The notes: a model not told the origin generated them from the letters alone. 64,000 nt of DNA from FEN-299 sp963717945 (GCA_963717945.1 CAVQXT010000007.1:1364001-1428000), one strand, 5' to 3'; positions 7,266 to 19,970 are shown, counted from the stretch's first letter. Program-made: numbers and translations.

Positions 7266-9574
7266 CACCCGACGACCGGTATTACGTCACCGGTGAGGTG
7301 CCCGAGACACCGGAGCCCGCCGAGCAGCCCGCGCCCTGGTCGAACCCGACCGTGGTCGGGAGGCGCCTGCCCCGCATCGACGCCTACGAGCGCGTGAGCG
7401 GAGCGGCCACCTACACCGCCGACGTGCTGCTGCCGGGGATGCTCTACGGCGCGATCCTGCGCTGCCCCCACGCGCACGCGATGGTGAAGAAGGTCGAGAC
7501 GGCGAAGGCGGAGACGATGCCGGGCGTCGTCGCGATCCTCACCGACCAGACCCCCGGCGCGAACATCCCGTGGTTCAACACCCGCGCGGGCGCGCTCAGC
7601 CGGCTGCTCGATCCCCACTGTCGGTACGAGGGAGAGGAGGTCGCGGCCGTGGCCGCCGAGACCCCGTACCAGGCGTGGGATGCGGTGCGCGCGATCGCCG
7701 TGGAGTACGACGTGCTGCCGTTTGTCGGGGACGCCGAGGACGCGCTGAAGCCGGACGCCGTGGCGATTCACCAGGGCGGCAACCGTTCGGGCGACGTCTC
7801 GCGGTACTCCCGCGGCGACGTGAACGCCGGGTTTGCCGCGGCCGACGTCGTCGTCGAACAGACCTACAAGTCGGCCTGCGAGATTCACGCGCCGACAGAG
7901 ACCCACGCGTCGGTCGCCAAGTGGGACGGCAGCCGCCTCATCGTCTGGGACTCGGCGCAGGGCGTCTACCCGATTCAGCTCGGCCTGGTCGGCACGTTGA
8001 ACCTGCCAGCCTCGAGCGTCCGGGTCATCGGCCACTACATGGGCGGCGGGTTCGGTTCCAAGTTGAGCCTGAACAAGCACACGGTCATCGCGGCCCTGCT
8101 CGCGAAGATGGCCGCGCGCCCCGTCAAGCTGCACCTGACTCGCGAGGAGAGTTTCCTTGCCGTCGGCAACCGGCCGCCTGCCACGATGACGGTCAAGGCT
8201 GGCGTGAAGAAGGACGGCACGCTGACGGCCCTCCAGCTGACCGTGCTCGGCACGGGTGGCGCGTATCCGGGCGGCGGCGTCGGCGGCGTGGACTGGGTCT
8301 TCCGCGATCTGTACACGTGCCCGAACGTGAAGTCCGAGATGACCGACGTCTACATCAACGCCGGGCAGGCTCGGGCATTTCGCGCGCCAGGCCACCCGCA
8401 GGGCGCGTGGGCGCTCGAACAGATGATGGACCAGCTCGCGGAGAAGATCGGGATGGACCCGGTCGAGTTCCGCTTGAAGAACGTGCCGTCTGTGAGCCAG
8501 GGCAATGGCGGCGCGCCCTACACCACGAGCGGGCTGAGAGCCTGTCTCGAACAAGGGGCCAGCCGGTTCGGATGGGCCGAGGCTCGCAAGCGCTCCCAGG
8601 GGGACGGCCCGATCCGGCGCGGCGTCGGGATGGCGGCCGGTCTGTGGAGGGGTGGCGCCGGCGGCCCGCCATCCACCGTGATCGTCAAGCTGTTCGCCGA
8701 CGGCAGCGCCAACCTGAACATGGGCGCGAGCGACCTCGGCACCGGGACCAAGACGATCATGGCGATGGTGGTGTCCGAGGAACTCGGCATGCCGCTCGAA
8801 CGGATCCAGGTCGAGTGGGCCGACACTGCCACGACGCAGTACGCGACGCCGAGCGGCGGGAGCAAGACGGTGCCCACCGAGGCGCCCGCCACGCGGGCGG
8901 CCGCGCTCGACGTCAAGCAGCAGTTGCTCGGCCTGGCGGCGGCGCAACTCAAGGTGAGCGCGGACGACCTCGTGCTCCGGAACGGCGAGATCGTCTCCAC
9001 GGCCGATCCGTCGAAGAAGGTGGCCGTGACGGGCGTGAGCGCGCTGAGGGGCCGGGGCGTGATCGTCGGCGTCGGCTATCGCGGGCCCAACCCGGAAGGG
9101 AAGGTCACCTGTCCGTTCGGCGTCCACTTCGCCGAGGTCGAGGTCAACACGCGCACGGGCGAGACGCACGTCGTCCGCTACCTGGCGGCGCAGGACAGCG
9201 GCCGGGCCATGAACGCGCTGACGTTCGAGAACCAGACCCAGGGAGGCATCACCATGGGGCTTGGCCTGGCGCTGACCGAGGAGCGGGTGCTCGACCGGGG
9301 GCAGACCGGCAAGATGGTCAACCGCAACTGGCACGACTACAAGGTGCCGACGGCGATGGACGTCCCGGCGGACCCGGTGGTCCTGTCGGTCGAAATGCAC
9401 GACGCGGAGGCCAACTCGACCGGCGCCAAGGGGCTCGGCGAACCGGCGACGGTTCCGGCGGCGCCCGCCGTGGCGAACGCAATCTACCACGCGTGCGGCG
9501 TGCGGACCCCCGACACGCCCGTGAACCCGCGGCGGCTGCTCAGCCTGCTGGCCGCCTCGAAGAAGAGGGGATGA
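7262..9574 (+). CDS. Xanthine dehydrogenase-family molybdopterin-binding subunit
   Basis: 770 residues, the catalytic Mo subunit of the hydroxylase. Visible motifs are the GGGFGSK loop (about residues 261-267), the 'ARAFRAPGHPQGAWALEQMM' region that lines the cofactor, and the C-terminal 'AKGLGEPATVPAAPAVANAI', which holds the catalytic Glu of the GxGE signature. The family oxidises aldehydes, purines or N-heterocycles; sequence alone does not give the substrate. It has no own signal peptide, consistent with hitch-hiking export through the Tat signal of the small subunit. The start is fixed by GGAGG and the 4-nt overlap with the upstream gene; the frame extends further upstream but overlaps that gene. 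Confidence 0.93.
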   Translation: MTPDDRYYVTGEVPETPEPAEQPAPWSNPTVVGRRLPRIDAYERVSGAATYTADVLLPGMLYGAILRCPHAHAMVKKVETAKAETMPGVVAILTDQTPGANIPWFNTRAGALSRLLDPHCRYEGEEVAAVAAETPYQAWDAVRAIAVEYDVLPFVGDAEDALKPDAVAIHQGGNRSGDVSRYSRGDVNAGFAAADVVVEQTYKSACEIHAPTETHASVAKWDGSRLIVWDSAQGVYPIQLGLVGTLNLPASSVRVIGHYMGGGFGSKLSLNKHTVIAALLAKMAARPVKLHLTREESFLAVGNRPPATMTVKAGVKKDGTLTALQLTVLGTGGAYPGGGVGGVDWVFRDLYTCPNVKSEMTDVYINAGQARAFRAPGHPQGAWALEQMMDQLAEKIGMDPVEFRLKNVPSVSQGNGGAPYTTSGLRACLEQGASRFGWAEARKRSQGDGPIRRGVGMAAGLWRGGAGGPPSTVIVKLFADGSANLNMGASDLGTGTKTIMAMVVSEELGMPLERIQVEWADTATTQYATPSGGSKTVPTEAPATRAAALDVKQQLLGLAAAQLKVSADDLVLRNGEIVSTADPSKKVAVTGVSALRGRGVIVGVGYRGPNPEGKVTCPFGVHFAEVEVNTRTGETHVVRYLAAQDSGRAMNALTFENQTQGGITMGLGLALTEERVLDRGQTGKMVNRNWHDYKVPTAMDVPADPVVLSVEMHDAEANSTGAKGLGEPATVPAAPAVANAIYHACGVRTPDTPVNPRRLLSLLAASKKRG

Positions 9575-9577
9575 CAC

Positions 9578-10549
9578 ATGCTGCCGGGATTCACTCATAC
9601 CCGTGCCGCCAGCGTGGCTGACGGCGTGCGCCGACTGGCCGCTCCGGGCGCGAGGCTCCACGCGGGCGGCACCGACCTCATCGGCTGTCTGCGCGACGGC
9701 GTGTTTACGGCCAGGACGCTCGTCAGCCTGGGCGGCCTGAAGGACCTTCACGGGATCGGGCCGGTGCCGGGCGGCGGACTGCGGATCGGCGCGCTGACGA
9801 CCCACAGCGAGATCGCCGCGCACAAGACCATCCTCGAGTCCTACCGCGGCCTCGCCCAGGCGTCGGCCTCGGTCGCCAGCCCGCAGCTTCGCAACCAGGG
9901 GACCATCGGCGGCAATCTCTGCCAGCGGCCGCGCTGCTGGTACTTCCGGGGCGACTTCCACTGCCTGCGCAAGGGCGGCGAGCTGTGCTACGCGATTGGC
10001 GGAGAGAACGACAACCACGCCGTGCTCGGCGGGGGCCAGTGCGTCATGGTCCACCCGTCGGACACCGCCCCGGCGCTGCTTGCGCTCGGCGCCAGGGTTC
10101 GCATCGCCAGCCCGGGCGGCAGCCGGCTGGTTCCGCTCGACGCGTTCTTCGTCGGCCCCGCCAAGGCGGTGGTGCGCGAGACGATTCTCGAGAAGAACGA
10201 GATCCTCACCGAAGTGGTGCTGCCGCCGGCCGAGCCCGGACTGCGCAGCTCGTACCGGAAGGTGCGGGCGCGCGGGGCGTGGGACTTCGCGCTCGCCGGC
10301 GTCGCGCTGGCGCTGGTGGTCAACGACGGCCGGGTGCAGCGGGCCCGCGTGGTGTTCTCGGGCGTGGCCCCCGTGCCGTGGCGTTCCGAAGCGGTCGAGC
10401 GAGTGATCACCGGCAAGTCGCTGACGCCCGCCGTCGTGGCCGAGGCGGCCGAGGCCGGTGTGACGGGGGCGACCGCCCTCGAGAAGAACGGATACAAGAT
10501 CCCGTTGCTGCAGGGCGTCGTCACCGACGCGTTGCTCGCGCTGGCCTAG
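9578..10549 (+). CDS. Xanthine dehydrogenase-family FAD-binding subunit (PaoB-like)
   Basis: 323 residues, starting 3 nt after the Mo subunit ends. FAD-binding motifs are 'AGGTDLIGC' near residue 30 and 'NQGTIGGNLCQRPRC' near residue 110, followed by the CO dehydrogenase flavoprotein C-terminal domain. Between them is a Cys-rich loop with four cysteines (LCQ, RCW, HCL, LCY, about residues 114-139). In PaoB and 4-hydroxybenzoyl-CoA reductase beta such a loop holds an extra [4Fe-4S] cluster, so this subunit probably carries one too. It completes the three-gene operon; electrons would leave the complex through FAD to an unknown acceptor. Confidence 0.93.
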   Translation: MLPGFTHTRAASVADGVRRLAAPGARLHAGGTDLIGCLRDGVFTARTLVSLGGLKDLHGIGPVPGGGLRIGALTTHSEIAAHKTILESYRGLAQASASVASPQLRNQGTIGGNLCQRPRCWYFRGDFHCLRKGGELCYAIGGENDNHAVLGGGQCVMVHPSDTAPALLALGARVRIASPGGSRLVPLDAFFVGPAKAVVRETILEKNEILTEVVLPPAEPGLRSSYRKVRARGAWDFALAGVALALVVNDGRVQRARVVFSGVAPVPWRSEAVERVITGKSLTPAVVAEAAEAGVTGATALEKNGYKIPLLQGVVTDALLALA

Positions 10550-10577
10550 CCGCCCGCGGGTGGAAGGAGTCCGATCG

Positions 10578-11546
10578 ATGTTCGCGATCTCGGCCGATCT
10601 GCTGTCCGCGTCCACCGTCGCCATCCGTGATTGCATGGGCGCCCGGGCCGGCGAGCGCGTGCTCGTCGTGACCGACGAGCCGCTCAGGGCGATCGGCTTC
10701 GCCCTGCAGCGCGCCGCGCGCGACCTGGGGCTCGACGTGCTGCTGGTCGAGATGCTGCCGCGGCGGAGCAACGGCGAGGAGCCGCCGCCCGAGGTCGCCG
10801 ACCTCATGAAGCACGCCGACGTCGTGCTCTGTCCCACCTCGAAGTCGCTGACCCATACCGACTCGCGGCGGGCGGCCAGCCTGGCGGGGGCCAGGGTCGC
10901 GACATTGCCCGGCGTGACCGAGGCGATCATGGTCCGGTGCATGAACGCGAACTACGACGAGATCGCGGCGCGCACTCACCAGTTGTGCGCGCGACTCGAG
11001 CGCACGAGAACGGTCCGCGTCACGGCGCCGGCGGGCACCGACATTACCATGCCCATCACCGGCCGCCAGGCGCACGCCAGCTCGGGCCTGTTCCGCGAGA
11101 AGGGGCAGTGGGGCAATCTGCCAACGGGGGAGGCCTACCTGGCCCCGCTCGAGGGCCGGTCCGAGGGCGTGGTCGTGGTGGACGGCTCGATGGCCGGCGT
11201 CGGCCTGCTCAGCCGTCCGCTCCGCATCGTCGTCGAAAAGGGGTACGCCACGGAGGTCACCGGCGGCCCCGAGGCGGCGGCGCTGGTCGCGCTCTTCGAG
11301 CCGCACGGGCAGGACGCGCGCACCGTGGCCGAGTTCGGCATCGGCACCAACGACAAGGCGACGCTGACCGGCGTCATCCTCGAGGACGAGAAGGTGATGG
11401 GGACCATTCACGTGGCCTTCGGCGACAACAAGTCGATGGGCGGGACCGTGCGCGTGGCGAGCCACCTCGACGGCCTGGTCAGGAACCCGACCGTCTGGTT
11501 CGACGACGTGAAAGTGATGGAAGAGGGACGGCTGCTCGTCGGTTGA
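10578..11546 (+). CDS. M29-family (AmpS/aminopeptidase T-like) aminopeptidase
   Basis: 322 residues. The C-terminal half shows the metal ligands of peptidase family M29 in order: Glu in EFGIGTN, Glu in ILEDEK, His in TIHVAFGDN, and His and Asp in SHLDG...WFDD. N-terminal 'LLSASTVAIRDCMGARAGE' is also typical of the family. M29 enzymes are two-metal aminopeptidases that remove N-terminal residues; specificity cannot be read here. It is shorter than AmpS (~410 residues), because the N-terminal domain is compact. The start is chosen at the ATG behind GGAAGGAG rather than the frame's first ATG at 10560. It lies 28 nt behind the hydroxylase operon and may be co-transcribed, though no functional tie is evident. 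Confidence 0.85.
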   Translation: MFAISADLLSASTVAIRDCMGARAGERVLVVTDEPLRAIGFALQRAARDLGLDVLLVEMLPRRSNGEEPPPEVADLMKHADVVLCPTSKSLTHTDSRRAASLAGARVATLPGVTEAIMVRCMNANYDEIAARTHQLCARLERTRTVRVTAPAGTDITMPITGRQAHASSGLFREKGQWGNLPTGEAYLAPLEGRSEGVVVVDGSMAGVGLLSRPLRIVVEKGYATEVTGGPEAAALVALFEPHGQDARTVAEFGIGTNDKATLTGVILEDEKVMGTIHVAFGDNKSMGGTVRVASHLDGLVRNPTVWFDDVKVMEEGRLLVG

Positions 11547-11573
11547 CGCCCCGATTGCGCATCCGACATACTC
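11544..11573 (+). promoter_or_regulatory. Possible promoter for the gene at 11608
   Basis: TTGACG (11544-11549, overlapping the preceding stop codon), an 18-bp spacer and CATACT (11568-11573), ending 34 nt before the TTG start. Each box is one mismatch or two from consensus. Confidence 0.4.
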
Positions 11574-11607
11574 GCGGAAGCCCGGGCCCACACCGTTAGG
11601 AGCGCAC

Positions 11608-12540
11608 TTGGACGACGGCAGAGCACCCAAGACCGGGGACGGCACCCCCTCGCTCGACCAACTCGACGCGCTCCTGGCCCGGCCCGCCGACTGGCCCGAA
11701 CTCGAGCCGGACCTCCTTCGCCACCTGTTGTTCTACCAGTGTCTCTCCTACGGCATCGATCCGGATGACGACGAGGTGCCGCGCGTGACCGCGCTGATGC
11801 GGCTCGCCGTCGAGCGGCTGCCTCCCGAGATCAGGCGCCAGGTCGTGCTGCAGGTGGCGCGCGCCGTCGAACGGCTGCACCGGGAGCACGAGATTCACGA
11901 CGGCGCCGGGTACACCAACGGCCTGCTCCCGTTCCTGGTCGAAGAGCGCGATCCGTCGGTGGTCGAAGCGGCGGCTTGCGAGATGGCCATCCTGCTGCCC
12001 CTCGAAGACGGGGACCCGATGTCGGGGCCGAGGTACGTCGAGTCGTTCATCGCCGAGATCGAGAGCGACGACGCCCGGGCCGGGATCATCGCGGGGCTGC
12101 TCTCCCTCGGCGACAAGCGCGTGGACCCGCTCGTGTCGCGCGCCTGGCGGCGGATCGGCGACGAAGGGCGCCAGTCGCTGGCGCTGCTCATCCAGGCCGT
12201 GCACGGCCTGCACGCGGGCACCGTGAAGTTCCTGCTCGACTGGCTCGAGGACGAGGCGGCGAACCCGGGGACGCCGTCGTTCGGGATGGTCGCCGCCACG
12301 ATGGCCCGCGCGGGCCTGCACGCCGCCGAGCACGGAGTGGTGGACGTCGTCCGGGCATTTCCGGTGATCGCGGCGCCGGAAGGCAAGCCGTTCCGCGTCG
12401 TGCGCACCTGGTCGCGCGACGAGTTGAAGCCAATCCTCCGGCGCAGGCTCGACCGGCTGGCGGCGATCGACAAGCCGTCGGAGCTCATCGCCAGCGTGCT
12501 GGAATGCTGGGGGCTCGGGCCGGGAGAGCCGCGAGGATGA
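11608..12540 (+). CDS. Conserved-looking helical protein of unknown function
   Basis: 310 residues, no signal peptide, predicted almost all alpha-helical and rich in Leu/Ala/Arg/Asp, with a HEAT/ARM-like rhythm (for example 'DPSVVEAAACEMAILLPLED' and 'DDARAGIIAGLLSLGDKRVD'). I do not recognise the family. The start is a TTG, chosen because AGGAG lies 5 nt upstream and no ATG or GTG fits nearby. Its stop overlaps the ATG of the next gene (ATGA), so the two are translationally coupled. The partner is a membrane protein with a degenerate M48 site, so this cytosolic helical protein may be its adaptor or regulator; that is inference. Confidence 0.75.
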   Translation: MDDGRAPKTGDGTPSLDQLDALLARPADWPELEPDLLRHLLFYQCLSYGIDPDDDEVPRVTALMRLAVERLPPEIRRQVVLQVARAVERLHREHEIHDGAGYTNGLLPFLVEERDPSVVEAAACEMAILLPLEDGDPMSGPRYVESFIAEIESDDARAGIIAGLLSLGDKRVDPLVSRAWRRIGDEGRQSLALLIQAVHGLHAGTVKFLLDWLEDEAANPGTPSFGMVAATMARAGLHAAEHGVVDVVRAFPVIAAPEGKPFRVVRTWSRDELKPILRRRLDRLAAIDKPSELIASVLECWGLGPGEPRG

Positions 12541-13994
12541 GCCGTGTCGTCAAGCCGCTGGTCATCCTCCTGGCGCTGCCGATCCTCGTCTCCGCGCTGG
12601 GCCTGTTTGGGCGGGCCAGCTGGGAAGCCCGCTGGGATCCGTGGCTGAACAGGCAGATGGTCTTGCAGCGAGCGCTGCCGTATGGCGGCCTGCTGATTCG
12701 GCCGTCCCTCTCGACCGTGTGCGCCGACGGGCGGACCGCATCGCGGTTCCCGCCCTGTCGCACCTACGTCCTGTTCTCGGAAGCAATCCGGGTCTCGGTC
12801 GTCGTCGGCGGTGCGGGCCTCGCCTTCGTCGCGGGTCTCCTGCTGGCTGGGCGATGGTGCCGCGGGAGCCGCCGGCGCATGGTCCGGATGCTTCGACCGG
12901 CGCTGGTCGCGGCTGCTGCGGGGACCGCGTGCCTGGGCATCGCTCACGGGTTGCTGGCGGTGGCGGCCGTCGTGGTCGGCGCCGGAGCCTTGTGGCGCGT
13001 GCCCCTGGAGGGCGTGTCCAACTCGCTGATCCTGGCCGCTGGCGCCGCGGGTCTTGCATGGGCGGTGGCCATGGCCACCGTGGCGTTCAGCCTGATCCGC
13101 CGGCCGACGATCTCGCTGGTCGGCCAGGCGTTGGACCTGTCGAGCCAGGGACCGCTGACCGAGATGGTCGGGACCGTGTCGGCGGCGGTGGGCGCGAAGC
13201 CTCCGGACAACGTCGTCGTGTGCCTGGTGCCCTGGCTGTTCGTGACCGAAATGAACGTGACGTGCCTGGACCGTCGGGTGTCGGGCCGCACGCTCTGCCT
13301 GTCCCTCCCGCTGGCGCGCATTCTCACCGTCGAAGAGCTCCGCGGACAACTGGCGCACGACCTGGCGCACTACTCGCGCGAGCAGGCGGCGTTCAGCACC
13401 CGGGCGGTCTCGTCGCTGGTCGGCGTGACTCGGGCGATTGACGAAGCGGCAAGGCGATCGCGAGGGATCCGCGCCGTCGTGTCGGAGCCGCCGCTGGCGC
13501 TGCTGTCGGTGCTGGTGGGCGAGGTCGCCGGCGGGGATGTCTTCGACGGGGACCGGGAGCGATCGGCGGACGAGGCGGCCGCGGCCGTGGCCGGCCGCGA
13601 GGCGTTCGCGTCGGGGCTCGTGAAGCTGGCGGCGTTCGCGCCGGCCTGGCACGCGGTGTTCGCCCTGATGCAGCACGCCGCCTACTCGGACACCCAGTAT
13701 CTGAACGCGAGCGCCGTGTTCCAGCAGATCGCGGCGACCAACTCCGGGGTCGAGCGCCTGATCGGGGTCGAGATGACGGCGCAAGCTCACCCGACCGATC
13801 GACATTCCACGCTGGGCGAGCGGCTCGCGTCTCTCGGAGTTGGGCTCCGCGACGTGGCCGCGGCAGCCCTGCTGACCGAACCGCAGCCGTCCGCGGCATC
13901 GCTCGTCGCGGACCGTGAGGCCATCGAGCAGCGGCTGTCGACCGCCGAACACGAGTTGATCGTCGAAACCGGCGGCCGAATCGCGAGAGCGTGA
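12537..13994 (+). CDS. M48-like membrane protein with an altered zinc motif
   Basis: 485 residues. Four hydrophobic segments occupy roughly residues 5-25, 82-102, 118-150 and 162-185. The cytosolic or periplasmic part has the layout of M48 (HtpX/Ste24-type) peptidases: 'EELRGQLAHDLAHYSRE' near residue 275 in place of the E-L..-HELGH helix, and 'RERSADEAAAAV' near residue 340 in place of the third-ligand ExxAD helix. The two histidines and the third-ligand Glu are kept, but the catalytic Glu of HExxH is Asp (HDLAH). Activity is therefore doubtful: it could be a slow peptidase or a catalytically dead relative. It is coupled to the helical gene upstream by a 4-nt overlap. Confidence 0.65.
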   Translation: MSRVVKPLVILLALPILVSALGLFGRASWEARWDPWLNRQMVLQRALPYGGLLIRPSLSTVCADGRTASRFPPCRTYVLFSEAIRVSVVVGGAGLAFVAGLLLAGRWCRGSRRRMVRMLRPALVAAAAGTACLGIAHGLLAVAAVVVGAGALWRVPLEGVSNSLILAAGAAGLAWAVAMATVAFSLIRRPTISLVGQALDLSSQGPLTEMVGTVSAAVGAKPPDNVVVCLVPWLFVTEMNVTCLDRRVSGRTLCLSLPLARILTVEELRGQLAHDLAHYSREQAAFSTRAVSSLVGVTRAIDEAARRSRGIRAVVSEPPLALLSVLVGEVAGGDVFDGDRERSADEAAAAVAGREAFASGLVKLAAFAPAWHAVFALMQHAAYSDTQYLNASAVFQQIAATNSGVERLIGVEMTAQAHPTDRHSTLGERLASLGVGLRDVAAAALLTEPQPSAASLVADREAIEQRLSTAEHELIVETGGRIARA

Positions 13995-14028
13995 GCGCTT
14001 CGTCCGACGGGCAAGTGGAGGACACGTC

Positions 14029-17318
<3,290 letters not shown>

Positions 17319-17339
17319 AGGTTACTGGCGGCGGGTTGG

Positions 17340-17345
17340 TATACT
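17340..17345 (+). promoter_or_regulatory. -10 box TATACT placed for a leaderless or very short typA transcript
   Basis: TATACT ends 6 nt before the typA ATG at 17352; the usual distance to a start site would put transcription at or next to the ATG. GGAGGG lies between them, too close to the ATG for normal use. No good -35 is visible. Confidence 0.35.
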
Positions 17346-17351
17346 GGAGGG

Positions 17352-19196
17352 ATGCCTGGTTCGCAGAAATCGGTTCCTCCGGTCGCCAACCCGCTCCGCC
17401 GGAACGTCGCCATTATCGCGCACGTCGATCACGGGAAGACGACGCTGGTCGACGGCCTCCTGTGGCAGAGTGGCGTGTTCCGCGCCAACGAGAAGGTCGC
17501 CGAGCGCGTCATGGACAGCAACGATCTCGAGCGCGAGCGCGGGATCACCATCCTCGCCAAGAACACGGCCGTTCACTACCACGACTACCTGATCAACATC
17601 GTCGACACGCCGGGGCACGCCGACTTCGGCGGCGAGGTGGAGCGCACGCTGTCGATGGTCGACGGCGTCCTGCTGCTGGTCGACGCGTCCGAGGGACCGC
17701 TGCCGCAGACGCGCTTCGTCCTGCGGAAGGCGCTCGAGCGGCGGCTGCCGCCGATTGTCGTCATCAACAAGATCGACCGGAAGGACGCGCGCACGCAGGA
17801 GGTGCTGAACGAGGTCTACGACCTGTTCATCGACCTGGACGCGACCGAGGACCTGCTGGATTTCCCGGTGCTCTACACCAACGCCCGCGCGGGCACGGCG
17901 AGCGCGGACCCCGACAGGCAGGAGGCCGACCTGCGCCCGCTCTTCGACGCCATCGTCCACCACGTGCCGCCGCCGCGGGGCGACCGCGACGCGAGCCTGC
18001 AGATGCTCGTGGCCAACCTCGACTCGAGCGACTACCTGGGCCGGATCGCCATCGGCCGCCTCTTCAACGGGCAGGTGAGGATCGGCGACGCCGTGACCGT
18101 GTGCAAGGCGGACGGCGGCACGCAGCCGACGCGGGTGACCAAGTTGTACGCCTTCGACGGGCTCAAGCGCGTCGACATCGAGGAGGCGTTCGCCGGAGAC
18201 ATCGTCTGCCTGGCCGGCATCGAGAACATCACCATCGGCGACACGATTGCCGACAGCGAGAACCCGCAGCCGATCACGGCCGTCGCCGTGGACGAGCCGA
18301 CCGTCTCGATGATCTTCGGCGTCAATACCTCGCCGATGGCGGGGCGCGAAGGGCAGTTCGTGACCTCGCGCAACCTGCGCGATCGGCTGGCGAAAGAGCT
18401 GCTGGGCAACCCGTCGATCCGCGTGGAGGACACCGACTCGCCCGAGCTGATCCGGGTGATCGGCCGGGGAGAGCTGCAGCTGTCGATCCTCATCGAGATG
18501 ATGCGGCGGGAAGGGTTCGAGCTGCAGGTGTCCCGCCCGGAGATCGTCACCAAAGAGGTCAACGGCCGGAAGATGGAGCCGGCCGAGGACCTCGTCATCG
18601 ACGTCCCCGAAGAGTTCCAGGGAATCGTCATCGCCCAGGTGGGCACGCGCCGCGGCACGATGACGAAGATGGTGAATCACGGCAGCGGCCGGGTCCGCCT
18701 GGAGTTCCGGATCCCGACGCGCGGCTTGATCGGCCTGCGGTCGCAGTTCCTGACCGACACGCGCGGCACCGGCATCATGAACCACCTGTTCGCGGGCTGG
18801 GAGAGCTGGCACGGCCCGATCCCGGCGCGCGCGACCGGGGCGCTCGTGGCGGACCGGCCGGGCACGGCCACGGCGTACGCCATCTACAACCTGCAGGAGC
18901 GGGGCGAGATCTTCATCTCCCCGGCCACGCAGGTCTACGAGGGCATGCTGATCGGCGAGAACGCCCGCAGCAACGACATGGACGTCAACGTCACCAAGGA
19001 GAAGAAGCAGACGAACATGCGCGCGTCCACCGCCGACGAGGCCATCCGCCTCGTGCCCCGCCGGGTGCTCGGCCTCGAGCAGGCGATCGAGTTCATCAAG
19101 GACGACGAGCTGGTCGAGGTCACCCCGACCACGATTCGCCTGCGGAAGAAGATCCTCGCCGCCAATCAGCGGCCCAAGCCCTGGCAGGCGGAGTAG
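17352..19196 (+). CDS. typA: Ribosome-associated GTPase TypA/BipA
   Basis: 614 residues, the normal length. The translation-GTPase domain shows G1 AHVDHGKTT (residues 19-27), G2/effector 'ERERGITILAKNTAV', G3 DTPGHADF, and G4 NKIDR. It is followed by domain II, the EF-G-like domains III and V, and the TypA-specific C-terminal region ('RGEIFISPATQVYEGMLIGE', then NVTKEKK). TypA binds the ribosome and helps 50S assembly and adaptation to stress and low temperature. It is a vertically inherited housekeeping gene, so its intact frame right beside the broken protease is a useful local quality check. It converges with the methyltransferase gene 15 nt downstream. Confidence 0.97.
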   Translation: MPGSQKSVPPVANPLRRNVAIIAHVDHGKTTLVDGLLWQSGVFRANEKVAERVMDSNDLERERGITILAKNTAVHYHDYLINIVDTPGHADFGGEVERTLSMVDGVLLLVDASEGPLPQTRFVLRKALERRLPPIVVINKIDRKDARTQEVLNEVYDLFIDLDATEDLLDFPVLYTNARAGTASADPDRQEADLRPLFDAIVHHVPPPRGDRDASLQMLVANLDSSDYLGRIAIGRLFNGQVRIGDAVTVCKADGGTQPTRVTKLYAFDGLKRVDIEEAFAGDIVCLAGIENITIGDTIADSENPQPITAVAVDEPTVSMIFGVNTSPMAGREGQFVTSRNLRDRLAKELLGNPSIRVEDTDSPELIRVIGRGELQLSILIEMMRREGFELQVSRPEIVTKEVNGRKMEPAEDLVIDVPEEFQGIVIAQVGTRRGTMTKMVNHGSGRVRLEFRIPTRGLIGLRSQFLTDTRGTGIMNHLFAGWESWHGPIPARATGALVADRPGTATAYAIYNLQERGEIFISPATQVYEGMLIGENARSNDMDVNVTKEKKQTNMRASTADEAIRLVPRRVLGLEQAIEFIKDDELVEVTPTTIRLRKKILAANQRPKPWQAE

Positions 19197-19211
19197 GGCC
19201 GCCTCCGCGCC

Positions 19212-19970
19212 TCATCGGGCGACGATGACGAGGTCGGGAGACTGCTCGGGGTCGAACGGCACGTCGCCGACGGTGCCGAAGATCTCGCGCCGCGCGAACC
19301 CCGCGGCCTCGAGGGCGCCCTCGAGTTCCGGCCGCCGCCACCCCGTCAGCTCGATGCTGCGCGTGGCCACCACCTCGAGCGGCGGATCCCCGTCCGGCCG
19401 GTAACGCAGCGTGGACGGCGTGAAGACCACCGTGCCGTCGGGTCGCGGCGTCATCAGGCGCAGGAACACGACTTCCCCCTCGCCCTCGTCGCGCCTGAAA
19501 TTCAGCGGCAGATACCGCTGCCCACCGCCGATGATCCTGGCGTAGTTGAGCACCTGGAGCAGAAGCGGAGCCGCCGGGCGCAGCCGGGCGCGAAGCCCCG
19601 AGAACAAGCGGGCGAGCGTCGCGAGGTCGCGCAGGTGAGGCAGCGTGTTGCCGAGGCAGACCGCGCCGTCGAACCAGCCGTCCGTCAGTCGCTCGACGGC
19701 CGCGATGTCGCCTTCGAGGAACGCCAGGTTCGGGGGCAGGGGAGCGTCGGCCGCCTTCGCCAGCATCGCGGGCGAGGAATCGATGCCGACCACCTCGAAT
19801 CCCCTGGAGGCGAGGAAGCGGCTGTGCTCGCCGGTTCCCGACCCGAGGTCGAGCACGCGGCCGGACGCTCCGAGGATGCGGGAGAGGAACGGCCACTCCC
19901 GCTCGATCCGCTCGGGCCAGGCCACCAGCCGGCGGTAATCCACGCGTGAATACGGGTCAATGAACTCCAC
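19212..19970 (-). CDS. Class I SAM-dependent methyltransferase
   Basis: 252 residues from a GTG start. Motif I 'VLDLGSGTGEHSRFLA' lies at about residues 39-54, motif II acidic loop 'VVGIDSSPAMLAKA' follows, then 'LEGDIAAV' and 'FDGAVCLGNTLPHL' for motifs III/IV, so a Rossmann-fold methyltransferase of the small-molecule type is clear. The C-terminal half is mainly beta strand ('GTVVFTPSTLRYRPDGD'), as in glycine/sarcosine-type or Methyltransf_11/25 enzymes. The substrate is unknown. I chose the GTG because homology begins at 'FIDPYSRVDYRRL'; an ATG at 20069 would add 33 low-complexity residues. It diverges from the BACON-repeat gene. Confidence 0.85.
   Translation of the reverse strand: MEFIDPYSRVDYRRLVAWPERIEREWPFLSRILGASGRVLDLGSGTGEHSRFLASRGFEVVGIDSSPAMLAKAADAPLPPNLAFLEGDIAAVERLTDGWFDGAVCLGNTLPHLRDLATLARLFSGLRARLRPAAPLLLQVLNYARIIGGGQRYLPLNFRRDEGEGEVVFLRLMTPRPDGTVVFTPSTLRYRPDGDPPLEVVATRSIELTGWRRPELEGALEAAGFARREIFGTVGDVPFDPEQSPDLVIVAR

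Noticed and set aside
7196..10942. A 1,248-codon minus-strand frame opposite the Mo-hydroxylase genes
   Set aside because: Shadow of high third-position GC; no ribosome site and no domain.
19197..19211. A terminator between typA and the methyltransferase gene
   Set aside because: Only a short bulged stem (AGGCGGA with TCCGCGCCT) can form across the gene ends; too weak to call.
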